A program made the position numbers and the translations under genes. Below, piece by piece: positions 59,701 to 63,371 of a stretch of 64,000 nt of DNA. The stretch is from Streblospio benedicti (Eukaryota; Annelida; Polychaeta; Spionida; Spionidae). Under the pieces are notes generated by a model. That model did no database searches. It saw nothing but the letters and a program-made list of their open reading frames with translations, and was not told the DNA's origin. The stretch is taken from the NCBI GenBank assembly GCA_019095985.1, contig CM032662.1, positions 20,157,244 to 20,221,243 of the forward strand, given 5' to 3'. The stretch's first letter is position 1, and every line of letters starts with the position of its first letter.

Positions 59701-60788
59701 ACTATGTACAATCATATATTAAATTATGTCTTACCTTTGACAAATAGATACAATATATATATATATATATATAACTAACTAAACCTTATCAGACAACACT
59801 TTTAGACATCTTAGAACCAATTAATGTGCATTTTATTCTTATTATTATTCTTAGTATTTGTGTTGTGCCGTCTTAACTGCTGTACAAAATAAGTGCCAAA
59901 GATTTTTAAAAAAATTCAAGTTTATTTAATTTTGTTGAGCGCTTTCGAACATAAAGTTCCTCATCAGAGCTAAAATATTTAAAGGTAGCCAAAAAAATAT
60001 AAGAATGTCTTGTGCTCATATAAAGCAATTTGTATAACATAAATATAGGTTAAAATACATTTCGTTGTCAAGAAGTAAAAGAACAGGCAATGTAATATAG
60101 ATAAGATATACAGGTATGTTAATTGTAAAATGCTGGGAACTTATTCTTAATATTTACAATATTGATATACTTTCTATTGTTTGTTTATACTCTCTTATAA
60201 AGGTGTAAATACAATGCACTCTTTCATGGGTGTTTAGAGCAAAATTAAGGTAAAATCAAGATAAAATAATGAAGATCAAAAAATGAATTTGGCTTAATTT
60301 TATTCTTAACATTATATTTTTAATGTTTAGTCATTGTTTTAGGCTATTTCTTGATCATTGCATTTTTATAAATTGTTAAATATTCTCTGAAGAGGACACT
60401 TACGTGTCGAAACGTCGGAATAGATATTAATAAACTATATTAACCGAAATTTTATTGTCTCCAAACACACAGAATATGTAGGTAGTATAAAAACCAACAA
60501 TGAAACCTATTTTGAGTTATCAGAGTGAATTTTAAAGTTAAGTATAAACATGACGGTCATGGCTTATTTGCTGGAGTTATTCATGAATGTTAGTTAATAT
60601 CAGAGTTATGATATGGTTATAATTATTTCTTTATATACTCTTTTTCAGGTGTATCGATACCAGAAAATTGCGTAGATAAGCCGTGGTATGCAAACTGTGC
60701 TCTTATTATTGAAGCAAGCCTTTGCAAACATCCTTACTTCAGCATATTCTGTTGTAAGTCCTGCCACGAAGCTGGACTTCTACCATAA
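3411..60788 (+). CDS. Papilin-like extracellular-matrix protein, 57 exons assembled, 5' end missing
   Basis: This is a secreted basement-membrane-type glycoprotein of the papilin family (ADAMTS-like superfamily). Reading splice sites with continuous phase gives 57 exons and 9,933 nt, i.e. 3,310 residues plus a TAA stop at 60786-60788. Domains by visible residue: TSP1 1-100; ADAMTS cysteine-rich and spacer 100-300; six TSP1 300-658; thirteen GCC cassettes 658-1074; nineteen Kunitz domains 1075-2660; antistasin-like 2660-2726; WAP 2727-2776; orphan GCC cassette 2786-2811; Ig1 2812-2904; acidic linker 2905-3068; Ig2 3069-3159; Ig3 3168-3264; PLAC 3265-3310. Papilins of flies and nematodes are known from family literature to act in basement membranes and to affect ADAMTS proteases; that role is inferred here. 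The C-terminal PLAC and stop are present, but the N-terminus is not. Two tiny linker exons (49568-49594 and 56707-56730) are uncertain; leaving both out keeps the frame. Confidence 0.93.
3881..3985. repeat. Tandem repeat, 34-37 bp unit, three copies, in intron 1
   Basis: Three near-identical copies of a unit starting TTGAAAGTTGATTAGTTGTT and ending ATAAATAACT. Copies differ only by one or two T residues at the joint, so the expansion is recent. Confidence 0.92.
5751..10010. other. Intron 3 (4.3 kb) of the papilin-like gene
   Basis: AT-rich intron between two phase-1 splice sites. No exon or RNA gene is supported. It contains a CpG-rich patch at 6176-6330 with related sequence at 6675-6775, both unlike the surrounding intron and probably transposon debris. 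Confidence 0.75.
10011..15337 (+). CDS. Papilin exons 4-8: ADAMTS-type cysteine-rich module, spacer, start of TSP1-2
   Basis: Exons 10011-10141, 14042-14165, 14430-14510, 14783-14955 and 15202-15337. Exon 4 holds C-E-L-N-C, VIDGTPC and DVCVDGICQ. Exon 5 holds the CHVCGGDGSSCKTV signature that ends the cysteine-rich module in ADAMTS and ADAMTSL proteins. Exons 6 and 7 are the cysteine-free beta-rich spacer (LLIPAGATSIKI, then an ALRNKAGDFYLNGN stretch), which ends in exon 8 with PTPVINYKYSLP. Exon 8 then opens TSP1-2 with WGECSRKCAGG. All junctions keep phase (1, 0, 1, 1, 0, 1). In ADAMTS relatives the spacer is the main matrix or substrate contact surface. Confidence 0.92.
10142..14041. other. 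Intron 4 (3.9 kb)
   Basis: AT-rich. Apart from two adjacent 22-bp copies starting GCTCATTATCATG at about 12955-12998 and a short TGTCATGC-type repeat near 11777-11817, I see nothing that looks like a gene or a bounded element. Confidence 0.7.
15338..21173. other. Intron 8 (5.8 kb)
   Basis: The largest intron in the gene, AT-rich and without supported exons. It holds a possible tRNA-derived SINE relic near 16195-16300, short TTGCTGCGTGCGTT-type repeats at about 20366-20435, and a 152-bp foldback element at 20831-20982. Confidence 0.7.
20831..20982. mobile_element. Short foldback (inverted-repeat) element in intron 8
   Basis: The ends are complementary: GCCAGCATCATGG on the left and CATAATGCTGGC on the right. 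Internal segments such as TATGATTTACAAACCC and GTTTGTAAGTCATAG extend the pairing to a long imperfect hairpin, with one arm carrying an extra stretch of about 18 bp. The size and form suit a MITE-like foldback element. No clear target-site duplication was found, so the superfamily is unknown. Confidence 0.6.
21174..24679 (+). CDS. Papilin exons 9-14: TSP1 repeats 2 to 7
   Basis: Exons 21174-21300, 21948-22152, 22355-22546, 23207-23386, 24168-24347 and 24538-24679. TSP1-2 ends in exon 9 (EQECNTEPC). TSP1-3 lies in exon 10 (WEACSTSCGKGVQIRPVFC). From then on each repeat is split by a phase-0 intron just before its first cysteine, so each exon ends with the W-rich start of the next repeat (GPWST, VSEWMG, YSQWSE, GPFGK) and opens with CNRVCGSG, CTADCTSG, CSAKCGLG or CSDACGGG. 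Each repeat keeps six cysteines. TSP1-7 has lost the usual tryptophans. Exons 11 and 12 are clearly more GC-rich than the flanking introns. Confidence 0.93.
21627..21710. mobile_element. Relic half-copy of the 40904-41070 MITE family
   Basis: Starts GTATACAACCATCCAA, matching the terminal repeat of the element at 40904-41070. It continues with C-rich blocks (GGCCCACCCC) and a CCATATAAGAATC segment that parallels CCATAAGAAT in that element read on its reverse strand. No matching right end was found, so it is probably a truncated copy. Confidence 0.5.
22606..22800. repeat. Diverged direct duplication of about 100 bp in intron 11
   Basis: Two copies about 100 bp apart share GGAATTCTGTAATTGC followed by a variant of GATACCATTTTG. 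They lie wholly inside the intron after exon 22355-22546. Confidence 0.6.
23431..23938. mobile_element. 508-bp non-autonomous hAT-like DNA transposon (MITE) in intron 12
   Basis: The ends are inverted: TAGTATGTGGACGGTT at the left and, read on the reverse strand, TAGTATGTGTACGGTT at the right (15 of 16 identical). An identical 8-bp GAATCGAT flanks both sides (23423-23430 and 23939-23946), the duplication size of hAT insertions. The interior is non-coding and carries several CCGGTTAACCGG-type palindromes near both ends. Intact ends and a perfect target duplication suggest a fairly recent insertion. The terminal bases fit the hAT consensus only loosely, so another 8-bp-duplicating superfamily is possible. 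Confidence 0.82.
24787..26157 (+). CDS. Papilin exons 15-18: GCC cassettes 1 to 9
   Basis: Exons 24787-25001, 25148-25373, 25584-25793 and 25966-26157. They encode nine tandem units of about 28-36 residues, each of the form C-x4-5-[YFH]-G-C-C-x-D-G-x-T-x-A-x-G-P-x-x-x-G-C. Examples are QHGCCPDGITAAEGPNF, DFGCCLDGVTPAQGP, AYGCCEDGITAALGPN, HGCCQDGETPALG and LYGCCLDGITAAQG. Cassettes 7 and 8 are separated by a longer VIVTPGSG spacer, and cassette 7 has DA in place of DG. Introns cut cassettes in phase 1, mostly just after the G of the [AL]xG-P turn. This is the papilin-type cysteine-rich cassette; its function is unknown. Confidence 0.92.
26158..29788. other. Intron 18 (3.6 kb)
   Basis: AT-rich intron that splits the cassette array. 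It starts with three copies of a 10-bp AATAGCTACC repeat at about 26184-26215. I see no gene, RNA or bounded transposon in the rest. Confidence 0.7.
26184..26215. repeat. 10-bp tandem repeat (AATAGCTACC), three copies
   Basis: Perfect copies just inside intron 18, about 27 bp after the donor of exon 18. Probably a simple replication-slippage repeat. Confidence 0.93.
29789..30363 (+). CDS. Papilin exons 19-20: GCC cassettes 10 to 13
   Basis: Exons 29789-30066 and 30237-30363. Four more cassettes: RWGCCPDGQLGALGPNG, FYGCCPDGVTPAEGPN, SHGCCPDGITVAAGPNFE and PYGCCPDGESVAQGPN. The phase-0 intron at 30066 falls inside cassette 12, between NFE and GC. Exon 19 is strikingly GC-rich (codons such as GGC, TGC, GCC) compared with exons 15-18, suggesting a different history or mutation bias. 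The array ends with SRMQKGG and passes directly into the first Kunitz exon. Confidence 0.93.
30662..30838 (+). CDS. Papilin exon 21: Kunitz domain 1
   Basis: One domain in one phase 1-1 exon. Six cysteines in BPTI spacing, with WYFD, FWYGGCEGNGNRF and EECQSSC. P1, the residue after the second cysteine, is Gly, so classical trypsin inhibition is unlikely. Confidence 0.95.
31080..31256 (+). CDS. Papilin exon 22: Kunitz domain 2
   Basis: Phase 1-1 exon with six cysteines, YFYN, YGGCLGNENKF and EECNGVC. P1 is Gly (VGRCGNT). Confidence 0.95.
31509..31685 (+). CDS. Papilin exon 23: Kunitz domain 3
   Basis: Phase 1-1 exon with six cysteines, WFYD, YGGCKGNDNRF and EDCMQRC. P1 is Arg (GPCRGQ), so a trypsin-like protease target is plausible. 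Confidence 0.95.
32185..32367 (+). CDS. Papilin exon 24: Kunitz domain 4
   Basis: Phase 1-1 exon with six cysteines, YYFN, YGGCQGNANRF and AECKSTC. P1 is Glu (GPCEAA), which does not fit a trypsin inhibitor. A possible 12-nt exon follows at 32512-32523. Confidence 0.95.
32368..34569. other. Intron 24 (2.2 kb)
   Basis: AT-rich; no further Kunitz signature (GGCxGN) on either strand. The only coding-like detail is the candidate 12-nt phase 1-1 microexon at 32512-32523. Confidence 0.7.
34570..34746 (+). CDS. Papilin exon 25: Kunitz domain 5
   Basis: Phase 1-1 exon with six cysteines, WYYN, YGGCQGNKNQF and AECRSSC. P1 is Lys with P1' Ala (GPCKAY), the classical BPTI reactive site, so this is the best candidate for an active trypsin-type inhibitor. 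Confidence 0.95.
34747..36185. other. Intron 25 (1.4 kb)
   Basis: AT-rich. I see no exon, RNA or transposon here. Confidence 0.65.
36186..36377 (+). CDS. Papilin exon 26: Kunitz domain 6
   Basis: Phase 1-1 exon with six cysteines, YFFS, YSGCEGNGNNF and EECEKTC. P1 is Thr (GQCTQQ). Confidence 0.95.
37316..37564 (+). CDS. Papilin exon 27: Kunitz domain 7 with Pro/Thr tail
   Basis: Phase 1-1 exon. Kunitz core with six cysteines, YFYN and YGGCEGNRNRF; P1 is Leu (GPCLAN). It is followed by a flexible tail of about 29 residues rich in T, P and R (ITTTAPRQRPPQP), likely O-glycosylated. Confidence 0.95.
38137..38196 (+). CDS. Papilin exon 28: short acidic/tyrosine linker exon
   Basis: A 60-nt phase 1-1 exon between TTTATTTCTTAACAG and G|GTAAAT. 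It encodes D-S-E-I-N-S-D-M then GVYIYDYELMLD. Acidic residues around YIYDYE make tyrosine sulfation possible. It has no cysteine and can be skipped without changing frame. Support is splice sites, phase and likeness to the VVDYEIELL start of exon 36. Confidence 0.6.
38670..38769. other. Assembly gap of 100 N
   Basis: Exactly 100 ambiguous bases in the intron between the linker exon at 38137 and Kunitz 8, a conventional placeholder for a gap of unknown size. A missing linker or Kunitz exon here cannot be excluded. The phases on both sides are 1, so a missing symmetric exon would not show. Confidence 0.98.
39361..39549 (+). CDS. Papilin exon 29: Kunitz domain 8
   Basis: Phase 1-1 exon with six cysteines, WYFD, FTGCGGNENRF and DECAQRC. 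P1 is Leu (GDCLGY). Confidence 0.95.
39786..39953 (+). CDS. Papilin exon 30: Kunitz domain 9
   Basis: Phase 1-1 exon with six cysteines, WHYD, YGGCDGNENNF and EECESQC. P1 is Arg (GPCREA). Confidence 0.95.
40174..40392 (+). CDS. Papilin exon 31: Kunitz domain 10 with short tail
   Basis: Phase 1-1 exon with six cysteines, FYYD and YGGCDGNANNF. P1 is Arg and P1' Ala (GPCRAV), compatible with trypsin-like targets. It ends in a charged tail (RPEEEVSVGRGHDG). Confidence 0.95.
40597..40770 (+). CDS. Papilin exon 32: Kunitz domain 11
   Basis: Phase 1-1 exon with six cysteines, WYYD, YGGCEGNANRF and ESCQSRC. P1 is Tyr (GTCYNW), suggesting a chymotrypsin-like preference if active. An N-W-T sequon sits at the reactive loop, so an N-glycan could block it. 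Confidence 0.95.
40904..41070. mobile_element. 167-bp MITE with terminal inverted repeats in intron 32
   Basis: The left end has CGTATACGACCATCCA; the right end read in reverse has CGTATACAACCATCCA (15 of 16). TA-rich sequence on both sides fits a TA target duplication, as in Tc1/mariner or similar families, but low-complexity flanks make this uncertain. No coding capacity. A related end occurs at 21627. Confidence 0.72.
41233..41319 (+). CDS. Papilin exon 33: Pro/Glu/Thr linker exon
   Basis: An 87-nt phase 1-1 exon encoding IEPETPNEVAPETTQPEQPA and then VVPGSP. No cysteine. It is a flexible spacer between Kunitz 11 and 12, with a good acceptor (TTTTATTTAG) and donor (CCAG|GTATCA). Confidence 0.8.
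41556..41723 (+). CDS. Papilin exon 34: Kunitz domain 12
   Basis: Phase 1-1 exon with six cysteines, WYFE, YGGCGGNGNNF and EACEATC. P1 is Thr (GTCTGF). Confidence 0.95.
42000..42089 (+). CDS. Papilin exon 35: Pro/Arg/Thr linker exon
   Basis: A 90-nt phase 1-1 exon encoding GGETQPQRPVERRTTTTTVS and then PVRLPEDENV. The threonine run suggests O-glycosylation. The acceptor (TTTTCAAAG) is acceptable. Confidence 0.75.
42936..43394 (+). CDS. Papilin exon 36: basic linker plus Kunitz domain 13
   Basis: A 459-nt phase 1-1 exon. About 90 residues of linker begin VVDYEIELLP, pass through a dense Lys/Arg block (QRKNKRNKKRKNKQKK) and a Pro/Ser/Thr stretch, then join Kunitz 13 (WYFD, YGGCEGNANRF, RDCELHC). 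P1 is His (GSCHEY). The basic block could bind heparan sulfate or other anionic matrix; this is inference. Confidence 0.93.
43856..44896 (+). CDS. Papilin exon 37: two divergent Kunitz domains (14, 15) and Ser/Thr-rich linkers
   Basis: The longest exon, 1,041 nt, phase 1-1. Kunitz 14 (FCLLPMDPGFAC, then WHFD, YLGCGGNRNNF and EECMHVC) and Kunitz 15 (FCYLPVNEGSEC, then RWYFD, YSGCDGNSNNF and EECQ) both have a long stretch between the second cysteine and the W-x-F-D strand: about 36 and 30 residues where the family has about 6. In Kunitz 15 the last two cysteines are also wider apart (six residues between them, not three). A mucin-like Ser/Thr run (TTSKISPTTSASS and on) lies between them, and an acidic Thr-rich tail follows. 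Codons are strongly A/T-ending compared with the other Kunitz exons. Both domains lack a normal reactive loop. Confidence 0.92.
45011..45217 (+). CDS. Papilin exon 38: Kunitz domain 16
   Basis: Phase 1-1 exon with six cysteines, WFYD, YGGCLGNYNNF and EKCMEDC. P1 is Leu (GPCLGF). Two in-phase donors exist: AAG|GTAGCA after 45181 and AAG|GTGAAA after 45217. Both keep frame; the second adds 12 polar residues (GSNESTGEKGHE). I give the longer form. Confidence 0.9.
46021..46224 (+). CDS. Papilin exon 39: Kunitz domain 17
   Basis: Phase 1-1 exon with six cysteines, FYYD, YGGCQGNYNNF and KECMEMC. P1 is Gln (GPCQAF). Confidence 0.95.
46499..46693 (+). CDS. Papilin exon 40: Kunitz domain 18
   Basis: Phase 1-1 exon with six cysteines, YHYD, YGGCQGNENNF and EECYATC. 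P1 is Phe (GPCFAE), a chymotrypsin-like preference if active. Confidence 0.95.
46967..47131 (+). CDS. Papilin exon 41: Kunitz domain 19 (last)
   Basis: Phase 1-1 exon with six cysteines, WYFN, YGGCEGNGNNF and DDCIGFC. P1 is Gln (GPCQAA). Confidence 0.95.
47383..48298 (+). CDS. Papilin exons 42-43: antistasin-like cysteine module
   Basis: Exons 47383-47486 and 48205-48298, joined by a phase-0 intron. The first encodes CGVIQCNMECPFGFARG, then DGCPTCQCADLCD, which fits the antistasin pattern C-x4-C-x3-C-x-x-G-x5-D-x-x-G-C-P-x-C-x-C. The second (NYECGADMTCVVEE, then C-F-V-Q-P-C-P and VCKP) is an extra cysteine-rich piece I cannot assign. Antistasin domains are leech-type protease inhibitors, also found in mixed WAP/Kunitz proteins; inhibition here is inference. 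Confidence 0.88.
48299..49005. other. Intron 43
   Basis: AT-rich. I see no further exon in this 0.7-kb stretch. Confidence 0.65.
49006..49155 (+). CDS. Papilin exon 44: WAP four-disulfide core domain
   Basis: A 150-nt phase 1-1 exon. The pattern is P-G-x-C-P then DCVMECQHDHEC, AKCCDNGCGKVC, with the eight cysteines, including the adjacent CC, of a WAP domain. Papilins usually carry one WAP domain between the Kunitz and Ig regions, as here. Confidence 0.93.
49568..49594 (+). CDS. Possible papilin exon 45: 27-nt linker microexon
   Basis: Between TTAATAG and G|GTTAAT lies a 27-nt phase 1-1 segment encoding GGQPESGSK, a plausible flexible linker. The acceptor has a weak pyrimidine tract. Only splice phase and composition support it. 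Confidence 0.35.
49827..50024. mobile_element. 198-bp inverted-repeat element, possibly hAT-like
   Basis: Begins CAGGGTATGAAA and ends, read in reverse, CAGGGTGTGAAA. CAGGG-type ends are common in hAT elements. I could not find an 8-bp target duplication, so boundaries and class are tentative. It lies between the WAP exon and the isolated GCC cassette. Confidence 0.5.
50689..50766 (+). CDS. Papilin exon 46: isolated GCC cassette 14
   Basis: A 78-nt phase 1-1 exon between ACATTCAG and G|GTAGAA encoding GCEKTVFGCCPDEKTPAKGW and then NFHGCT. It is one complete cassette of the kind found in the array at 24787-30363, but alone, between WAP and Ig1, 20 kb from the array. It has E where the array has G after D, and lysine-rich positions. 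Confidence 0.88.
51541..52354 (+). CDS. Papilin exons 47-48: Ig domain 1
   Basis: Exons 51541-51661 and 52197-52354 with a phase-2 intron inside the domain. I-set Ig features: VVIPCRVRGAPRPVIDWYRN, then DGSLEIVGVTEDDGSFTCRA with the second cysteine, and YNTMGTATQTYYLVVH as the last strand. Confidence 0.93.
53532..55576 (+). CDS. Papilin exons 49-51: acidic then basic linker between Ig1 and Ig2
   Basis: Three phase 1-1 exons, 53532-53606, 54581-54682 and 55262-55576, encode about 164 residues without cysteine. The first two are very acidic (DKDDGIDIDNEITDQIDE; DREGSGIDDTDTEPDSDG) and contain a Ser-Gly pair in an acidic setting, the form of a glycosaminoglycan attachment site. The third shifts to Lys/Pro-rich, then Gln/Asn/Lys-rich sequence. 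All three have good splice sites and would drop out in frame. Confidence 0.82.
54060..54135. repeat. Imperfect tandem duplication of about 38 bp in intron 49
   Basis: Two neighbouring copies share TTTCCACTTCAGT and ACTATCACATGAACTAA, differing by a few bases and a small deletion. A similar short duplication (GTTCTTTTCTATTTGTCC) lies at about 55118-55190. Confidence 0.65.
56206..56567 (+). CDS. Papilin exons 52-53: Ig domain 2
   Basis: Exons 56206-56370 and 56460-56567, phase 1 throughout. I-set Ig: ENIELPCQVSGRPRPQVNWL, then GLMIEDISKDDEGTYMCMAS with the paired cysteines, D-x-G-x-Y-x-C and the closing ITLNVI strand. Confidence 0.94.
56707..56730 (+). CDS. Possible papilin exon 54: 24-nt microexon
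   Basis: Between TTTTATTCAG and G|GTAGGT lies a 24-nt phase 1-1 segment encoding DDEFYKSL. Splice sites are good and the frame is kept with or without it. No homology support is possible at this length. Confidence 0.45.
57486..58222 (+). CDS. Papilin exons 55-56: Ig domain 3
   Basis: Exons 57486-57601 and 58048-58222 with a phase-0 intron after VEWLK. Ig features: SDVELQCEVQGDRAGVTVEW, then LLLENVAKDDVAKYECVATR and TAHTTFTVY. Both exons are GC-rich next to their introns. Confidence 0.94.
59168..60503. mobile_element. Large palindromic element (arms about 430 bp) interrupted by a second element
   Basis: Left arm 59168-59603. The right arm is its reverse complement in two pieces, about 59609-59841 and 60309-60503, so the outer structure was once a hairpin of about 0.87 kb. 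The outermost stretch (59168-59372 against 60296-60503) matches closely, including TTCGGTTAAT / ATTAACCGAA and TTGTCTCCAAACACACAG. The arms carry a hammerhead-like CTGAAGAG...GTCGAAAC motif at 60387-60413 (plus) and 59254-59280 (minus). Such motifs are known from Penelope-like elements; assignment to that group is inference. No coding sequence remains. Confidence 0.75.
59842..60297. mobile_element. 456-bp insertion inside the palindrome, flanked by an 11-bp duplication
   Basis: TTTTATTCTTA occurs at 59831-59841 and again at 60298-60308, exactly where the right arm is interrupted, so this piece inserted later and duplicated 11 bp. On the minus strand at 59941-59967 it has a hammerhead-like core: CTGATGAG, a four-base-pair GAAC/GTTC stem with a TTTAT loop, then CGAAAGC. 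It is non-coding. A duplication of this length suits target-primed retroelements more than cut-and-paste transposons. Confidence 0.68.
60649..60788 (+). CDS. Papilin exon 57: PLAC domain and stop
   Basis: Terminal exon with C-V-D-K-P-W-Y-A-N-C, then IIEASLCKHPYFSIFCCKSC and HEAGLLP followed by TAA at 60786-60788. Six cysteines in PLAC spacing (protease and lacunin domain), the normal C-terminal module of papilins, lacunin and ADAMTSL proteins. Its presence shows the protein is complete at this end. Confidence 0.95.
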
Positions 60789-62034
60789 ACAAAACTGTTA
60801 CCAATTTTCTAATGTCATCTTAAACAGTCAGTACTTTATAGTGTTCTTTGTAGTTTCAATCTAGTAACATTTTACTTTATTGTAACTACAATAATGAAGA
60901 TATCATAAAGAAACAGGTATTGGTTTCTACTGCTGAAATTGTATTGGTATATGTTGCTGCATTGTAAATATGATCACATTTTATGTTGAGTCACATTTAC
61001 CTACCAATATCATGATAATTGGTGCTAATTACAGTGTTTTTGTATTTATGTTTTTAGTACAAAATTATTACTGTGCAGAGTATGTTCATTTGTGTTTTAT
61101 ATGTGAGGAATTGCTTACTTACAAGAAGTGAGCAATAAAAGACATTCAGGTTTTATCTACATGTATGATTTTATGGTTAGTATTATGTGTACATCATGGC
61201 CTGTCCTACAAAAAACTATTGATTCTTAGTTTTGAGTTCATTATTGTAGATACATGTTGTGTATGGTTATATGTACATACTTATTGTACGCACTTGGATA
61301 GCAGTCGATGATTTCTATAAACCTACTTGATAGGTTATTCTCAGTGTACATAGTAGAAATATTAGATTGAAATAGGAAATATTTTCAGTCAAGATTGTGT
61401 GTCATCATTTACAAGCAAATGTTTTACATTACAAGCAAATGTTTTAGAGATCTAAGTTTCAACTAAGACATCTTATTTTTAAAAAAATGGAAAAAGAAAT
61501 TTTAAATACCTTGCCAATTAGTGAGAATGTACAAATGACACAGACAGTGAAACTTGTTAAAAAGCATTTTAATAGATCTTTTACAAATATACTTTTACAA
61601 AATGTGTACAAATATCACAAAAAGGTATTCAGGTATGTAAAAATGTAGCTTGTAATCATTAACATGCATTTAAGGTTTTATTCCACAGAATTGTATACCT
61701 CATGTTGACTACTAAATCCTGATTGTATGTGTGCTCCTGTAGACACAGAAATATTTTAGTTATAAATTATGTACATGTATAATTATTATTATTATTGTTG
61801 TTATGATTTCAAGAGGTGCTAACTATGACAAATGGTGTTTGAATTGCTAGCATTGATTTTTAAGATGTTTCATATATATACCGGTACATTGCGATAAAAG
61901 TAACTCATTGATTTGAATTCTCTTGATTAAAACCAATAAACCAATTGATTAAACATGATTTGTAGATTGGACCAAATAAAGTTTTTGTAAGAAATACAAA
62001 CATATTGCAGTTCATTATTATCACATATTCATAC
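60789..62034. terminator. Shared 3' region of the two convergent genes with candidate poly(A) signals
   Basis: Plus-strand AATAAA hexamers lie at 61134-61139, about 61935-61940 and 61975-61980; the first gives a 3' UTR of about 370 nt. For the minus-strand START gene the clearest hexamer is at 61677-61682 (TTTATT on the plus strand), about 355 nt past its stop. If the distal plus signals are used the two 3' UTRs overlap. No other feature is seen. Confidence 0.5.
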
Positions 62035-63371
62035 TTATGTATCCTTGTTGAAATTGGCACTATTTTCAGTATTGTTAGTTGCAGTTCTTATCAGAGAATC
62101 TTTCTGTAATTTGGCATAATTTTCCAATGCACTTTTCTCTGATTTTTCTACTTGAAGGCCTGGTGGCAGTTGTAAATATTGCTTCAAAAATGCAATGGCC
62201 AGTGGTTGTTTTGCAGCCAGCTCCTCTACCAGGTATCCTGTGTTGGCTTTGCTGTAGCCGAGTTCCATCTTAAAAACAAGTGGAAAGATCAGGGACATGT
62301 CTATCATTGTTGATAAATTCAGATAGTTGGAAAGTATTTTAAGGTTTGAATTTGTAACAATATTAACAAAGAAAAAGTATACAAAAGGAATTTTTTCAAG
62401 AACACTTCTCCATAACACTTTCAAGGTATCTTTAATATTGATCAAATAAACTATGTTTTTCATGAAAATATCTACTTAAACAATTTCAATGTCATGCATT
62501 GCTTAAATAATCTTTAGTTTAAGAATATTAATGGATAAAAGAGTTGAAGTAGCACACAAACAAAACAAATCATGAAATTCGTTTATAAATTTACCTTCAC
62601 AATGTATGTGACCATGGAATGAAGTTTATTATCTCTCATGGCTGGTTCAATGATCCAACCACTGGCTAGCATCTAAAGATAAAGTAAATGTCCACTATGA
62701 ACTATTTGGTTGGCAAATACATGTAGACAATGGCCGAACAATTATAATTATATTGTATACTAATAGTATATTAATTACCTTTGCTCTAATCACATCTAGC
62801 TGTACTGGACAATCTGGACAGTCCACAGAGACCAAACTTATGATGTATTTCCCTCCCTCAATCTTGTCATGCTGAAGTACACAGAAATCACGCTGTTCTT
62901 TGCGGAATAACTGAGAAACTTCATGCTGCATATGCACTAAAAAGAACAGGGTCAGAACAATTGTGCTTATAATGAAGTCTGCTTGTACATTACTTTTTGT
63001 ACAAAGCAGAGTCCTGCAATGGTTCAGTTTCCTCAGTGAGGGACCTGAGTGGGCACATTATGGTCTGGGTAGGGAAAGAAAGTTTGAAAAATCTAATATG
63101 AGTACCACTAAGTTATGGCTATAGTTTGACTCTTTTGGTATAGAATAGGGGTGGGGTGTGTGGGTATTGTAAGGGTTTGGGAGATGGGAATTTGGCCTGA
63201 AAAAAGTGGGAGATGGGAGAGAGGAAAAAAAATCTTTGGAGATGGGAGGAAAACATATCATTAAAACAAAATAAAGCATTACAGGTCAAAACCAATCTAT
63301 TTTAGGAATGCAAAGGAAATTTACCTACCAATTTTCATGCCATCTCCCATATCTTTGACAATGTTGATGCC
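62035..63371 (-). CDS. START lipid-binding-domain protein, last four exons
   Basis: Minus-strand exons in order: 63371-63329, 62936-62779, 62672-62595 and 62268-62035, phases 0, 1, 0, 0, stop TAA at 62037-62035. The joined product reads GINIVKDMGDGMKI, then VHMQHEVSQLFRKEQRDFCV, GGKYIISLVSVDCPDCPVQL, IRAKMLASGWIIEPAMRDNK, LHSMVTYIVKMELGYSKANT, and ends with a Lys/Asn-rich tail after QYLQLPPG. The R-D-F-x-x-L, S-V-x-x-P-x-x-P, R-A-x-x-x-x-S-G-W-x-I-E-P and V-T-Y-I motifs are those of the C-terminal half of START domains, which hold lipids or sterols in a helix-grip pocket. The N-terminal part lies beyond the right edge, so I cannot say which START subfamily this is. Confidence 0.82.

Larger units (their letters stand above)
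58223..60648. other. Intron 56 (2.4 kb) with nested inverted-repeat structure
   Basis: The last intron. 58223-59167 is plain AT-rich sequence with nothing I can name. 59168-60503 is the nested repeat structure described separately. The intron ends at TTTTTCAG (60641-60648). Confidence 0.8.

Noticed and set aside
59751-59772. AT dinucleotide run
   Set aside because: Simple microsatellite inside the palindromic element; no separate feature.
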